From NCBI RefSeq assembly GCF_030272615.1, contig NC_081411.1, positions 214,876,654 to 214,940,653 on the forward strand: DNA of 64,000 nt. The letters are read 5' to 3'. Made by a program: the position numbers and the translations under genes. A model generated the notes under the pieces. That model did no database searches. It saw only the letters and a program-made list of their open reading frames with translations, and was not told the DNA's origin. Source of the DNA: Cryptomeria japonica. Its lineage: Eukaryota; Streptophyta; Pinopsida; Cupressales; Cupressaceae. Below are positions 24,742 through 36,753 of this stretch, in pieces. The number at the start of each line of letters is the position of its first letter. The stretch's first letter is position 1.

Positions 24742-25750
24742 TGTAATGTTCCCCAAATAAATAAATAAACCATGAAAATAACAATGACATAATATTAATT
24801 ATTTTTTATATTAATATTCTAATTTGAGGATTAATATAAATAATTAATATTGTTAACGCATTATGAATAACGATAGTTCATAAAACTACTTCGACGGTGA
24901 ATAAAATGGCATGGAGTAAGCTTTTGAGGTATGCTTGGAGAAGAAGAATCGAAACTGGTGTAGGGGTGATTAGACACCACAAAGCACTTAAGCCTTTTGT
25001 CAGCCATTGGTTGGCCTACTGGTCTCGCGGTATGGAGAAGTGACAACATAACAGGTGCAGAGTGTTGTCCGTGGAAGGTTTGTGGTATACGCAGCGGATA
25101 GGACTGAGCATACACGCGGAGTTAACCAAGCTATTGCGAGGGGATTGGAACCGTAGTAAATGTATTACCCTTTCGTGTAAGAGGGTTCCGCACAGCATCG
25201 CCTCCATGTCTAGCAACCCGAAACGGGTTGAAGGTTGAAACAAAAATTCCGCAATGGGGTGTCGCACTAACATTGTCGCCGTGTCACGGGAATCTCTGCA
25301 GTGTGGTATCGTGGCAATGGAACCACGCGGGAGTTGGAGCAAATAGGAGGGGGCATCGTGACTGAGAAGATAACATTCTAGATACTGTAAAACTCAGTAA
25401 ATGCGACTGGATAGTAGTCATTTTCGGGTAAACTCAAGGGAGGTTCCGCATGTTCTTGGAGTTATCTATTCCGTGTTGGTGGTACATGAAGTTTTGCAAC
25501 AGCAATCATAGTTATGCCATCAGGTGCACCACAATTACTATGTCTCTTCCATGCTTTTGTTTACGGAATGTTTAATGTCTGAGAATTAAAATTGCCCACA
25601 TCTGCTATATACTAAATATGAGTTAGGATATTGTGTGTTTAATATACAAGGAAGATCCCAAAATTAAAGTTGTATGAAACTTTCATTATCACTGGTTGTG
25701 CTGTAAGAATCCGTTTAATATTGAACAAGTACCTGTTAGGGAATTTTACA
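24742..25750 (+). repeat. 5' LTR of gypsy element
   Basis: It begins TGTAATGTTCCCC and ends GGGAATTTTACA. It differs from the 3' LTR by scattered substitutions and small indels, for example 'gtatgaaact' against 'gtaaaaact' near the right end, so the insertion is not recent. The ORFs within it on the minus strand are not genes. Confidence 0.93.
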
Positions 25751-25751
25751 G

Positions 25752-25763
25752 TGGTATTAGAGC
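25752..25763 (+). other. Primer-binding site, initiator-Met tRNA type
   Basis: TGGTATTAGAGC starts one base after the 5' LTR. It is one mismatch from TGGTATCAGAGC, the primer site complementary to plant initiator Met-tRNA used by many gypsy and copia elements. Confidence 0.85.
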
Positions 25764-25826
25764 TCTTGAATCCTGCCAGCCTGTAGGGTGATTGGAACTT
25801 CATGAAAACTTAATGCACAGTTGAGT

Positions 25827-27394
25827 ATGCACCAGGGAAATTATAATTTCCGAAGTACTAGGGCCCATCTAAACAGATTTCAAAACTCTCCTTTAGCACA
25901 TAGTAGTTCATCTATTCCGTTTGAAATTGAGGATAGCCACACCGAAACTGACGAGGAATTTATTTTTGAAACCAATATGGGAGACCCGGATAACAATAGG
26001 GACTTATTGGCTGCATTAATCAGAAGTCAGCAAGATATGCAAGATAATGTTAACAGAATGTCCAACTTGATGACCCAATTTATGGCTAATAATATAAATC
26101 AGCACCAAAACAATGGAAGATAGAATAATCAACATAAAAATAATGGGGGTAGAGATGAACAATCTGTCAACAATCAGCCAAAAAGAACAGGAACAACTAG
26201 ACCTTTTATGCCTACATTTACTGCTAGAAACCAGCAGCCTGAAAATGAACCTACAATAAGAGAAATACAGGAAGAAATACATCAGGATTGGTTAGGTTCT
26301 GGAGAAGAATTCAGATCAACAATGACTTTTAGAGAATATTTAAATGTCAGAATGAAACATAGGCCAAGAGGACAGCGAGGAAACAACAGTGAATTACAAA
26401 GGAAAATTGGGAAAATGTCCGTTCCTTATTTTGATGGAACAGGTAAAACAACTGCTTGTGCATGGGTGCAAAAATTAGACACATACTTCCAATTAAACCC
26501 TATGTTGGAAGAGGAGGCAATTAAATATGCTGCATTACATCTTGATGGTGAAGCACATGAATGGTGGCATCATGGGCAAATAACCTTGGGTCATAATTTG
26601 ATAGGTACTTATGTTGAGTTCACTGAGAAACTTATTGATAGGTTTGATTCTAAAGATCCTGAATTACATCTTAAGGATTTGACTTAGCTTAAGCAAACTG
26701 GAACTGTTGAACAATATATTTCTGAATTTGAAAAATTGGTAGTCTTAGTTACCGAAATTTCAGAAAGACACAGGATTGTAATATTTATAGATGGATTGTC
26801 TGATTCCCTCAAAGGTTGGGTTAAGTCCTTAAACCCTCTTACCTTACAAACAGTTGTCAAAAGAGCAAGAGAATTAGAACCATTTTCAAAAGGAAAAAAA
26901 TTTAATAAAGGACCACCTCCTAAACCAGAAAAAGACAAACAACCTTTCAATAAAGATAATTTCCCTAAAAACAGGTTAGATAAAGAAGAAAGGGAAGAGC
27001 TCAGAAGGAAAAAGCTATGTTTTAGTTGTAGGGAAGCATGGCAGCCTGGACATAGATGTTTAGGGAAGGGAAAAATTCACTATATTGAGGTTATGTCTAA
27101 CAGTGAGGATGAAGAGAATGTTGATCTTAACATAGAACAAGCATCACAGAACACAGAGTCAGAAACAGGTACTAAACAAGGAGGAGTAATAGCATCTATG
27201 ACAGGAACTCCCCATTATAATATTTTCAGAGTTAGAGGAGTTTTGAATGGACAACGTGTGATTGTTATGCTTGATAGTGGTTCTACACATAATTTTATAG
27301 ATGCAACACTTGTGGAAAGACGTGGTTTACAGACATGAGGGATTTGATGTTAGAGTAGCAAGTGGAACTAATTTATCTAGCACTCATAAAGTCC
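25827..27394 (+). pseudogene. Gypsy gag and N-terminal protease, broken
   Basis: A single frame from ATG 25827 runs to TGA 27336-27338, with in-frame TAGs at 26121 and 26685. Gag features include VPYFDGTGKTTACAWVQKLD, HEWWHHG and a LIDRFDSKDPE block. A zinc knuckle of the plant gypsy type (CFSCREAWQPGHRC) follows at about 27019-27060. The aspartic protease motif is MLDSGSTHNFID (about 27268-27303), where D-S-G replaces the usual D-T-G. One extra base near 27336 shifts the frame. The protease then continues to 27389, where a solo LTR interrupts it; it resumes at 31983. Confidence 0.9.
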
Positions 27395-27934
27395 TGTTGT
27401 GACATCTTCACACGTCGCCCCATTGCAAGTGGGGACCCCCCACTTTTCGCTTTTTAGGGTAGAAGTTTTGCCTAGTTTCCTAGTGTTTGCCTTTGTCAAT
27501 GAGAGGGTTTTTTGAATTTTGAATAGGATCAAGTAGCAAACGTTGATATTTTAATGATCCTAAATTGTGTCTAAGTGTTGACCTTTTGAGCGTTAACGTG
27601 TTTTTAAACACGCGCATCAGTGATTTTAAAGTGCTAAGGTATTCCCTGACCTTTTGGATTTGTTTTCTCGCTCCTAAGGTATTATTTAAGTTAATTTCGC
27701 ACTTTATTCCAATATTTTCCTAGCGTTTCACTCATATTTTGGGAAAATTAGCTCAAGTCCAGTCAAATTTAAAGTTTCTAAGTGATTTTGAGTGGTCAAA
27801 TTCCATGCTAGAGGTGCTTTTCCCCGCACATTCCAGACTACCCAACCCATTCCCCCACTCAAAATCCACACTACACATGGGTTTCCCCTGAAATCCATAC
27901 TAGCTACTATTTTCCCCCACTGTTTATCCATACC

Positions 27935-28440
27935 TGGATCGAATTTCCCCTGGAAGTGCTAAAATTTGGCTAAGTGTCAGGATTTATTCAGACTGTCATC
28001 GATTTTCCACCAGGAATGCCGACTGGAGTGCGGACTAAAGTGTGGACAATGTTAAGGATGATTCCATGCCTATGTCGATTTTCCACCAGGATGTTTTGTG
28101 ACAAGTGACTGCGGATTTTTGTCCAGATTTTCATCCAAACAGAGGTAGATTTTTCACTGAGAGCATTTTAATGAATTTTGAGTCTGGATTTTCATCCAGA
28201 CTGAGGTCGATTTTCCACCAGGGAGTATTTTTCCAAGCAAAGTGAGTTTGGAGTGTGGATTTTTTCAATCCAGACTACCATCGATTTTCCCCTGGGGAGT
28301 TATGTGTACATTTTTGATGAAGTTATGCATGGATTTTTATCCAAGCTAGGGTCGATTTTCCCTTATGGGGAAATTTTTGACACTTAAATGATTTTTAAAG
28401 GGATTTTTCAATCCCAACCCAATTCGATTTTCCCCTGGAG
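27935..28440 (+). repeat. Degenerate ~72-bp tandem repeats in LTR U3
   Basis: A 'tcgattttccaccagg' or 'tcgattttcccctgg' motif recurs at about 27939, 28001, 28077, 28148, 28209, 28283, 28354 and 28426. It is usually preceded by 'tccagact(g/a)'. Spacing is 60-76 bases, less regular than the hairpin array of the sister LTR. It occupies the corresponding U3 position. Confidence 0.75.
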
Positions 28441-31076
28441 GATTAATTTTGATTTTGAAGGAAATATTTTAATAAATAAGCCCCATTTTAATTGCTTTAA
28501 ATAATTATTAATGATTATTTAAAATTTAAGAGCAAAATTTAATAACTTGCAATAATTATTTAATATTTGAACCTTCTAGAAGCAAGTTATGTTTTTACCA
28601 AGCAAGTATTTAAGAAAGTGTTTTATCCCACATTGCTTGTGTGGTGAAAGTGAAAGTTAAAAGCAAGTATATGAGAGGAGTCTCCAACATTATTTTATTA
28701 TTAAATCTGCCAGGTGTCTCCATGAAAGGTGATTTTTCTCCCTTATTGGCGAATTTTGGCAAAGTACTGAAGTGAAGTGTTGGGTTGAAGATTCTTTTCT
28801 CCATTTTTTCCAGCTTAGCTGTTCCAACCTCCATTGTTGCAGATCCGAGCTGCCATTGAAGACATTTTCAGAATTTTGGAATGGCGCCATAGCTGGGAAA
28901 TTTTTGATTTTTATTTGGGAGTGCTTTGTGTCGTTGTTTGGGGTGATTTTCTTCATGCTTGGTGGCTGCCATTATTTTCAGACCTTGCTGGGCGCCATTG
29001 CTAGGAGTGATTTGACCTCCATTGTTGGCTGGGAACACATTTTCAGAATTATTCTTCATTGCCCAGCTCATCCACACTAAGGCGATTTTGGTTAAGGGCT
29101 GTTTGGAGGAGTTTTTAGTGCATTTTCAAGGGCTGCCATTGTTGTTACAATCTGAAACTCCATAGTTGCAGGTTGTCTTCAGACTGATTTTCATTTCTAG
29201 CCACTTGCCAACTTGGAAAATTTTACTTGGGCATCATTTCTTATGAGTTTTGGGGCATTTGGTGGAGCTTCCATTGCTGATCTAAGTCTGAAACTCCATT
29301 TTCATATTTGTCTTCAGACTTAGATATTTTTTACCAGCCCTTTGTTTGTGCCCAAATTTGACAAACTTCACTTTGGGAAGGTGAAATTCATCAAATACAG
29401 GTGTTTCCTATGACTGCGACAAGTTTAAATGACTGATTTATTGAAGTTGCAGGTTGTCTTCAGACATTGGGCAGCCATTGTTGGACCTTGAAAGGGTGTC
29501 TTTAGACTTTAAGAACTAAAAATCAGACTTTTCCACACCCTTTTCCAAGCATTTTCAGAATTGTGGTATACTTCCGGGCACCATTTTTGACATTTTTCTG
29601 AGTATACCAGGTTGTCTTCAAACTGAAACTTTATTTCCAGCCACATAGTTGTGCCCAAATGTGACCATTTCTGAGTTTTGAAGGTCAAAATAATTCAAAT
29701 GCAAGCATGTGACATGGCTGTGACCACTTCCAACCATTGATATTCATCACTTTTAGTGTGTCTTCAAACTTTTTTGGAGCCATTTTCAGACTTTCAAAGG
29801 GTGTATTCAGACTTACAAATCAGAAAATCAGACTTCAATACAACATTTTCTGAGTATTTTCAGACATTGGAGGGCATATCCAGACTTTGTCCTCAGAAAA
29901 TCAGACTTTAATTACAACATTGATATCAAAAATCAGTCACTTTCTGAGTGTTTTCAGACCTCCAAGTGATATTTCCACACCTAAACATTCATTTTTGGGC
30001 TCCAAATACTTGATTTTCTGAGTTTGCATGGGTGTCTTCGGACTTAGCAATTATGATCAGACTTATCCTAAGTCTAAAAATCGGTTTTTCTTAAGGAAAA
30101 TCTTCTAGACTTTAATCCGGACCTTCATATTTTCTAGAGTTGGTAGTACAATTTTTTAAGACTACCTATCACATGTTGGGACAAATGTCAGGAACAAAGT
30201 CCTGATGGTGTCCGGATTTCCACTCCATGGAATGGTGATCCAGTCAATACAGGATTTTCAAGGACAGTGAGTTTGGATGAGGATCAGATTTCCACTGCAA
30301 GGCGGAATTACAAAGGAAGGAAGTTGTCCAGATAGGCATCAAATTTCCACCAAGTGAAGAATGGACAAGGATAATGCGGATGGTTTTGAGGAATGATCAA
30401 TCCATATGCGGATGCATTTCCCACCAAGGTTGAAGTTAAGTTTATCATACTGGTGTTTGATTCAATGTTTATCTGTTTTGCAGGTCTGTTACGAGGAAAG
30501 GAAGCACGATGATCAAGGCTTGAGGTGAAGGAGCATGCACACAATGAGGATACGGAATATCAATACTTCAAAGATTGGATGGGGATTTCTGGATAGAGAT
30601 TCCAGAAGGTGAACATGAGGACTAGATCAATCATGAAGAAGACTTCACTTTGATGGTGAACAAATGAAGGAAAGCAAGTTCAAGAAATGAACACAAAGGA
30701 TTTTACATCAAGAAATCCATAACTACATCAAGGAATTCCAACATCAAAGAGCGCCAAGGAAGGAAATATTTCAGGACTCCAAGATTGGGAAATTTTCCAA
30801 ACATAAGGAGGGAACAATTCATGGAATTCCTTGACATAAGGATGGAATGCAAAGTATCATAAAGGATTCCAAACATTGTGAAGATGAAGAATGTACAGGG
30901 CAAATTGGTTAAGAGTATAAGGGGAGCTGAGGTGGCATCCTAGTCACCATCCATTCAATCAAAGGGTACCAGGTCAACATTCATTCAAAGAGGGAATAGG
31001 TGACACATGGCGCTACATCAAATGTTATTTATCTTACCTAGCCTCGTTTCTTATGGGCCAATGTAATGGTGGTTGT

Positions 31077-31170
31077 ACAAACCCTAATTAGGGTTTTATC
31101 TTGTAATCTTGGCCGTTGATCTTGGATCAATCTTGGCCATCCATTTTGTAAGAGACTCTATATAAACCTC
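31077..31170 (+). promoter_or_regulatory. LTR core promoter: telo-box palindrome plus TATA box
   Basis: AAACCCTAATTAGGGTTTT is followed by 'ttggccgttgatc' and then 'ctctatataaacc' about 70 bases later, in the order and spacing seen at 17735-17835. Transcription would start shortly after 31165 and leave roughly 0.8 kb of R and U5. Confidence 0.6.
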
Positions 31171-31977
31171 ATTGTCTCTCATTTGTAAGGGAGAGTTTTT
31201 GTAGAATTGTTGGTATATGCTACAGTTATTTGAATCCTAATCATTGTTGGTGATTTTGCTCTTCAAATGTTGTATTTGCATTCATGGTTCTCAATTCCTC
31301 CAAGTTAGATTAGAATTTAGATTAGAATTTATTTTCATGTATGTTAGATTGAGTGGAAGATTTGTTGAATTCATTTGTGTGGAATCCTTAATCCATACCA
31401 CTAGCCTCTTGCCACTGGTAAGTGCGCCTTGTGTGGTCAACTGGAATTTTAAGTAAGCTTAACTTCCACTATTACTCGTCCCTTGACAAGCATCAACTTC
31501 GATGGTGTCAACGTTTGATGGTGATAGCCTGAAAATCTTTAAGTATACCTTAGACGATTGCACTAAGCTTGTGTCCATACCTAATTGTGAGACCTTGCCT
31601 GGTTTGATTCCACTAGATCCATTCATCATTTCCTACATTCCTAGGCTTAGAATAGATTTCCTAAACCCTATTTCTTTTGCTCATTTTTTAGTAAGAATTA
31701 AGTCCGGAGCTTCATTGCCAAATCCTAAGTTATCGGCATACTTATCCTGATCCATGATAAAATTGAGCATTCATGTAAAACGTAAGTCCCCTTGTGATTG
31801 CAGCATTATCACATCAAACCACTGAACTTATCCACAAGTCAAGACCTGACATTTCGTAACCTTGGAGTTGTCTCATTTGATCGCGAAGCATAGCATATGA
31901 GAGACTTTGTTCAAGAGAGGATAAGATACCTTGGTATTTTATTCTGTGTTCGCATGTGCATAAAAAACACATCAACA

Positions 31978-34920
31978 AGTCCCTAAATTGAATATTACTC
32001 TTGGCAATTACACTGTTACGGATGATTTTTATGTGATTGATTTGGCTAACACTAATGTTGTCTTGGGTATACAGTTGATGGAAACTTTAGATGAATATAT
32101 ACAGAGTTTTAAAAGATTGGAATTTTCTTTTAAAATTGATGATAAGAAGGTAGTCCATCATGGTATGTCTAACAGTGGTCCCAGGATCGTTAGTGCTAAA
32201 AGAATGGAAGCTATTTTCAGACATGGAGATGTGGCATGGTCAGCACAATGTTTAATCTCCAACAAGGTATCAAGCTTTGAATCTAAATCTTATCAAGATG
32301 ATTTGTTAAAAGTATTAGATTCACATCATTTGGTTTTTAATGATATTCCTCTAGGAGTCCCACCTAATAGAGGGTTTGAACATGCTATTGAACTAGAAGA
32401 AGGTGCTAAACCAGTTATCACAACTCCTTATAGACACCCTAAAACATTCAGGGATGAAATAGAAAAGGCAATTAAGGAATTATTGGATATGGGGCATATC
32501 AGACCTAGTTCTAGTCCTTTTGCATCATCTGTAGTGTTGGTAAAAAAAATGATGGAACTCTTCGTATGTGTATTGATTACAGAGCACCTAACAAGAAAAC
32601 AATCAAAAATAGGTATCCAATTCCTCGAATTGATGAATTGTTAGATGAATTGCATGATGCTGTTTATTTTTCTAAAATTGATTTGAGATAAGGATATCAT
32701 CAAATTAAGTTAAGAGGTCAAGATATTCATAAAACTGCTTTTCGTTGTCATTATGGTCATTATGAATTCTTGGTTATGCCGTTTGGTCTAGCAAATGCCC
32801 CGGCAACATTTCAGTCCTGTATGAATCATATCTTTAACCAACAGTTAAGGAAATTTTTGCTAGTTTTATTTGATGATATATTGATTTATAGCAAAACTTG
32901 GAAAGAGCATTCGAAACATATTGATATAGTTCTTGGTATTATGGAATCTCAATCACTGTATGCAAAGGCTTCTAAATGTGAATTTGGAATGATTGAAATC
33001 TTGTATTTAGGGCATATGATCAATGCAACAGGGGTACAGGTGCATCAAGAAAAGATAAGAGCCATTTTGGATTGGCCACCACCACGGAATCTTACAGAAT
33101 TAAGGGGATTATTTGGATTATGCAGTTATTACAGAAGGTTTGTCAGAGATTTTTCACAAATAGGGGCACCGTTGACAGATCTTACCAGAAAGGGGGCATT
33201 CCATTGGACAGAGGAGGCACAACAAGCTTTCGAGAAACTAAAAGAGGTAATGAGCTCTTGTCCAGTACTTGCACTCCCAGATTTTAATCAGCCTTTTGTC
33301 TTGGAATGTGATGCATCTGGTGAGGGAATAGGAGCAGTTTTAATGCAAAATAAACATCCTATAGCATATGAAAGCAGGAAACTTAATAATCTAGAGAGAT
33401 TGTATTCTATCTATGACAAAGAAATGTTGGCAATCATGCACGCATTGGCAAAATTCAAGCAGTATTTGGTTGGTGGCAAATTTGTAGTAAAAACTGACCA
33501 TAACAGTTTGAGATATTTCTTGGGACAGAAAGACTTGAATGACAGGCAGCAAAAATGGATGAGTAAGATCCAAGCTTATGACTTCGAAATTGAATATGTA
33601 AAAGGTAAAAACAATGTTGTTGCAAATGCACTATCTAGAAGACCTGAAATAAATGCATTATCTGTAATAACAGCTGATTGGAAATCTTTATTGCTGGTGG
33701 AATATTCTAAGAATTCTTTTGCTTGTGATTTGTTAGATGGTAATACACAAGATGATAAATATAAGGTTGTAAATGATGTTATCTATTACAAAGACAGAAT
33801 TTATTTGATTCCAGGATCGAAGTTGAAAGAGAAAATCCTCCAATCAGTGCATGATGTTCCTTTAGCAAGGCATCCAGGCTACTTCAAAACTTACCGGCAG
33901 ATAAGAGAAAGATTCACTTGGAAAGGACTAAAGAATGATGTCCTTCGCTATGTCAAAGAATGCATCACTTGTCAACAAAATAAAGCAGAGCATACTTATC
34001 CTGCGGGTCTATTGCAGCCTTTGACTATACCGGAACAAAAATGGGAAATTATATCTATGGATTTCATTACAGGGTTACCACGATCTCAAGGTAAAGATTG
34101 CATTTTTGTCGTGGTTGATAGATTAACTAAATTTGCACATTTCTTATCTATCACTACAGAATTCACAGTTGTCCAGCTTGCAGAACTATTCTTTCGAGAG
34201 GTCTTCCGTCTACATGGTTTACCAAAAAATATCATCAGTGACCGTGATAGCAGATTTTTGAGTATATTTTGGGGGGAACTTTTCAGATTGATAGGTACTG
34301 AGTTAAATCACAGCACAAGTTACCACCCACAAACCAATGGACAGACGGAAATAGTAAACAAGTGGATTGAGGGATACCTTCGCAATTATGTGTCTGGTCA
34401 TCAAAAAGCATGGGTTCGTTGGCTATATTTGGGTGAATACAGCGATAACACTAAATACCATATATCTATCAGTATGACTCCTCTCAAAGCATTATATGGG
34501 TATGATACACTATCTTTCATTGACCTTTCTTTCGATCAGAGTAATGTGCCCAAATCTCATGATATACTCCAGGAATGCCAAGATATAAAGAAAGCACTTA
34601 AGGAAAATTTGCAATGTGCACAGAATCAACAGAAAATGTATGCTGATAAAAAGCGTGTGGAGCATCACTTTGAGATAGGAGATTTGGTGTATCTCAGACT
34701 ACAACCCTATAGGCAGTCATCTCTGAAGCATAGTGGGGCTGAGAAATTGAAGCCTCGGTTTTATGGGCCATACCCGGTGATTCGGAAAGTTGGCATAGTG
34801 GCATATGAATTGGATTTACCTGAAGGAAGCAAAATACATAATGCATTCCATGTATCTTGTCTCAAAAAAAGCTTTGGGTCAGCAGGTGACAATATCAGAG
34901 AACCTACCACCACTGAATGA
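31978..34920 (+). pseudogene. Gypsy pol: protease end, RT, RNase H, integrase
   Basis: After the solo LTR the frame gives the protease C-terminus (LNITLGNYTVTDDFYVIDLA) and RT start ([20 protein letters not shown]). A frameshift in the A-run at 32542-32549 and a TAA at 32689 break RT. From 32770 a 716-codon frame is open. Its RT active site is LVLFDDILIYSK (FDD in place of YVDD). RNase H residues lie in FVLECDAS, DKEMLAI and KTDHNSLRYF. The integrase zinc finger is H-H-C-C, ending CITCQQNK. The DDE core is ISMDFITGLP, IISDRDSRF and QTNGQTEIVNKW. Catalytic residues are retained in RNase H and integrase. Length and order are typical of plant chromoviruses. Confidence 0.95.
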
Positions 34921-35100
34921 AGAAGGGAAATTAGAGATGATACCCGAAGTGATTCTGGAAACTTGAGACCGACATTTGCAGAATAGGACAATCAAGGAAT
35001 ACCTCATTAAATGGTAGAATTTACCATTGGATGATGCTACTTGGGAAAATGAGCAAGTTCTTCAATATCCTGCTTTGCAGTTGCTTGTGGGAAAGCAACA
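34890..35100 (+). pseudogene. Chromodomain at gypsy integrase C-terminus
   Basis: One frameshift near 34895 separates this from the pol frame. The reading is LEMIPEVILET, stop, DRHLQNRTIKEYLIKW, stop, NLPLDDATWENE. The 'YLIKW.NLP...ATWE' core is the chromodomain signature of chromoviruses, which is thought to direct insertion to marked chromatin. The stops are TGA at 34964 and TAG at 35015, each one C-to-T change from CGA or CAG. Confidence 0.85.
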
Positions 35101-35102
35101 TT

Positions 35103-35114
35103 GGGTAGGGGAGA
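35103..35114 (+). other. Polypurine tract
   Basis: The purine-rich GGGTAGGGGAGA lies one base before the 3' LTR, at the expected site for plus-strand priming. Confidence 0.8.
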
Positions 35115-35115
35115 C

Positions 35116-36120
35116 TGTAATGTTCCCCAAATAAAAAAATAAACCATGAAAATAACAATGACATAATATTAATTATTTTTAATATTAATATTCTAATTTG
35201 AGGATTAATATGAATAATTAATATTGTTCACGCATTATGAATAACGGTAATTCATAAAACTACTTCGACGTTGAATAAAATGGCATGGCGTAAACTTTTG
35301 AGGTATGCCTGCAAAAGAAGAATTGAAACTAGTGTAGGGGTGATTACACACCGCAAAGCACTTAAGCATTTTGTCAGCCATTGGCTGGCCTACTGGTCTC
35401 GTGGTATGGAGAAGTGACAACATAACAGGTAAGTGTTGTCCGTGGAAGGTTCGTGGTATACGCAGTGGATAGGAGTGAGCATACATGCAAAGTTAACCAA
35501 GCTATCGTGAGGGGATTGGAACCACAGTAAATGTATTACCCTTCCGTGTAAGAGGGTTTTGCACAGCATCGCCTCCATGTCTGGCAACCCGAAACAGGTT
35601 GAAGGTTGAAACAAAAGTAACGCAGTGGGGTGTCGCGCTAACATCCCCGTCGTGTCACGGGAATATCCACAGTGTGGTATCATGGCAATGGAACCATGTG
35701 GGAGTTGGAGCAAATAGGAGGGGGCATCATGACTAAGAAGATAACATTCTGGATACCGTAAAACACAGTAAATGCGACTAGATAGTAGTCATTTTCGGGT
35801 AAACTCAAGGGAGGTTCCGCATGTTCTTGGAGTTATCTATTTTGTGTTGGTGGTACGTGAAGTTATGCAACAACAATCACAGTTATGCCATCAGGTTCAC
35901 CACAATTAATATTTTTCTTCCTTTCTTTTGTTTACAGAATGTTTAATGTCCGAGAATTAAAATTGCCCACATCTGCTATATACTCAATATGAGTTAGGAT
36001 ATTGTGTGTTTAATATACAAGGAAGATCCCAAAATTAAAGTTGTAAAAACTTTCATTATCACTGGTTGTGCTGTAAGAATCCGTTTAATATTGAACAAGT
36101 ACCTGTTAGGGAATTTTACA
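35116..36120 (+). repeat. 3' LTR of gypsy element
   Basis: It begins TGTAATGTTCCCC and ends GGGAATTTTACA, and is followed by the target duplication AAGTA. Its last 210 bases are more like the fragment at 42168-42385 than like its own 5' LTR. Confidence 0.93.
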
Positions 36121-36655
36121 AAGTATGCCTCTAATATCAACTTTTGTCAAATCTGTAAATTCTAAAATCTGGAGCACACTTACCTTTAATCTGATCTGAA
36201 ACTGCAATGAGCTCAAGTGAGATGACTGAGATGTCACCTCCTCTATGCAACCCCTTGAGAGATCTTTCACCCTCTCAGTTATGCAATCAATTGGGAGTTT
36301 CGTTCCCAAAGACCCTTAGTCTATAGACATCCACTTGGTTCTACAAAACCAATTCAATCAACAATTCATAATCCAAGTCTGGCCTCCTTCAATCACCCTC
36401 TTCTATTTATCTTTTTTCATAACCCGTCATGAGATTCCTTCTAGAAAATTCTAGAAGAGGGTAGGTACACATTAATTATTTGATTGACTTTATTATTATT
36501 TTATTTTTATACTTTGGTCACTTTTAATTAAATTAATTAAATATAAAGTCACTTTTTAATAATTAATTTATTTTAACAACTTTATAAGAAATTAATTTAA
36601 TTAATTTCTCCTTATGACTCCTATTAACCAAAAGGCTAAAATTGTGGACATTAAA
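36121..36655 (-). repeat. Remaining part of the old element's left LTR
   Basis: This is the second half of the LTR that starts at 23367, displaced by the gypsy insertion. It is nearly the same as 42386-42914. Its end, GGACATTAAA, is a mutated form of the GGACATTACA seen at 42914. Both copies share an A/T-rich 'aattaattaaatataaagtca' stretch. Confidence 0.75.
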
Positions 36656-36753
36656 AATCCGCCCTTCCTGAAATTGCTTGACCCCAAGCAATCTCCACTG
36701 CACAACCAAACATCCTATAGAATAACACCTCCTGGATCCCAAATGAAAAACTG

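Larger units (their letters stand above)
27395..31977 (+). mobile_element. Giant solo LTR, 4.58 kb, inserted in gypsy protease (TSD AGTCC)
   Basis: The unit starts TGTTGTGACATC and ends ACACATCAACA. AGTCC flanks both sides (27390-27394, 31978-31982), and the gypsy protease frame resumes correctly on the far side. The head (about 65 bases), the telo-box/TATA block and the R/U5 blocks match the LTR at 13574-18625, so both belong to one family or two close subfamilies. Between head and promoter the sequences are unrelated: here there are about 72-base degenerate repeats and then 'ttttcagactt' phrases. No primer site, pol or second LTR is inside. ORFs of 102 codons or fewer are not supported as genes. 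Confidence 0.93.
24742..36120 (+). mobile_element. Full-length chromodomain Ty3/gypsy element (TSD AAGTA)
   Basis: Two LTRs of about 1.0 kb (24742-25750 and 35116-36120) flank gag, protease, RT, RNase H, integrase and chromodomain in the gypsy order. AAGTA precedes the 5' LTR (24737-24741) and follows the 3' LTR (36121-36125). Of the 11.4 kb, 4.58 kb is a later solo LTR insertion. Stops and frameshifts in every ORF show it is dead. It inserted into the LTR of the old element 23367-42914. Confidence 0.93.

Noticed and set aside
25016-25342. Minus-strand ORF of 108 codons, with a twin at 35390-35713
   Set aside because: Both lie inside the two LTRs of the gypsy element at the same relative place. 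They are copies of LTR sequence, not genes.
28772-29080. 102-codon ORF within the 27395 solo LTR
   Set aside because: It overlaps U3 and shows only low-complexity hydrophobic residues from repeated 'ccattgttgc' phrases.
27395-31977. A complete LTR element with two LTRs rather than one LTR
   Set aside because: The head does not recur inside, no primer site or purine tract is found, and the promoter block lies only 0.8 kb from the right end.
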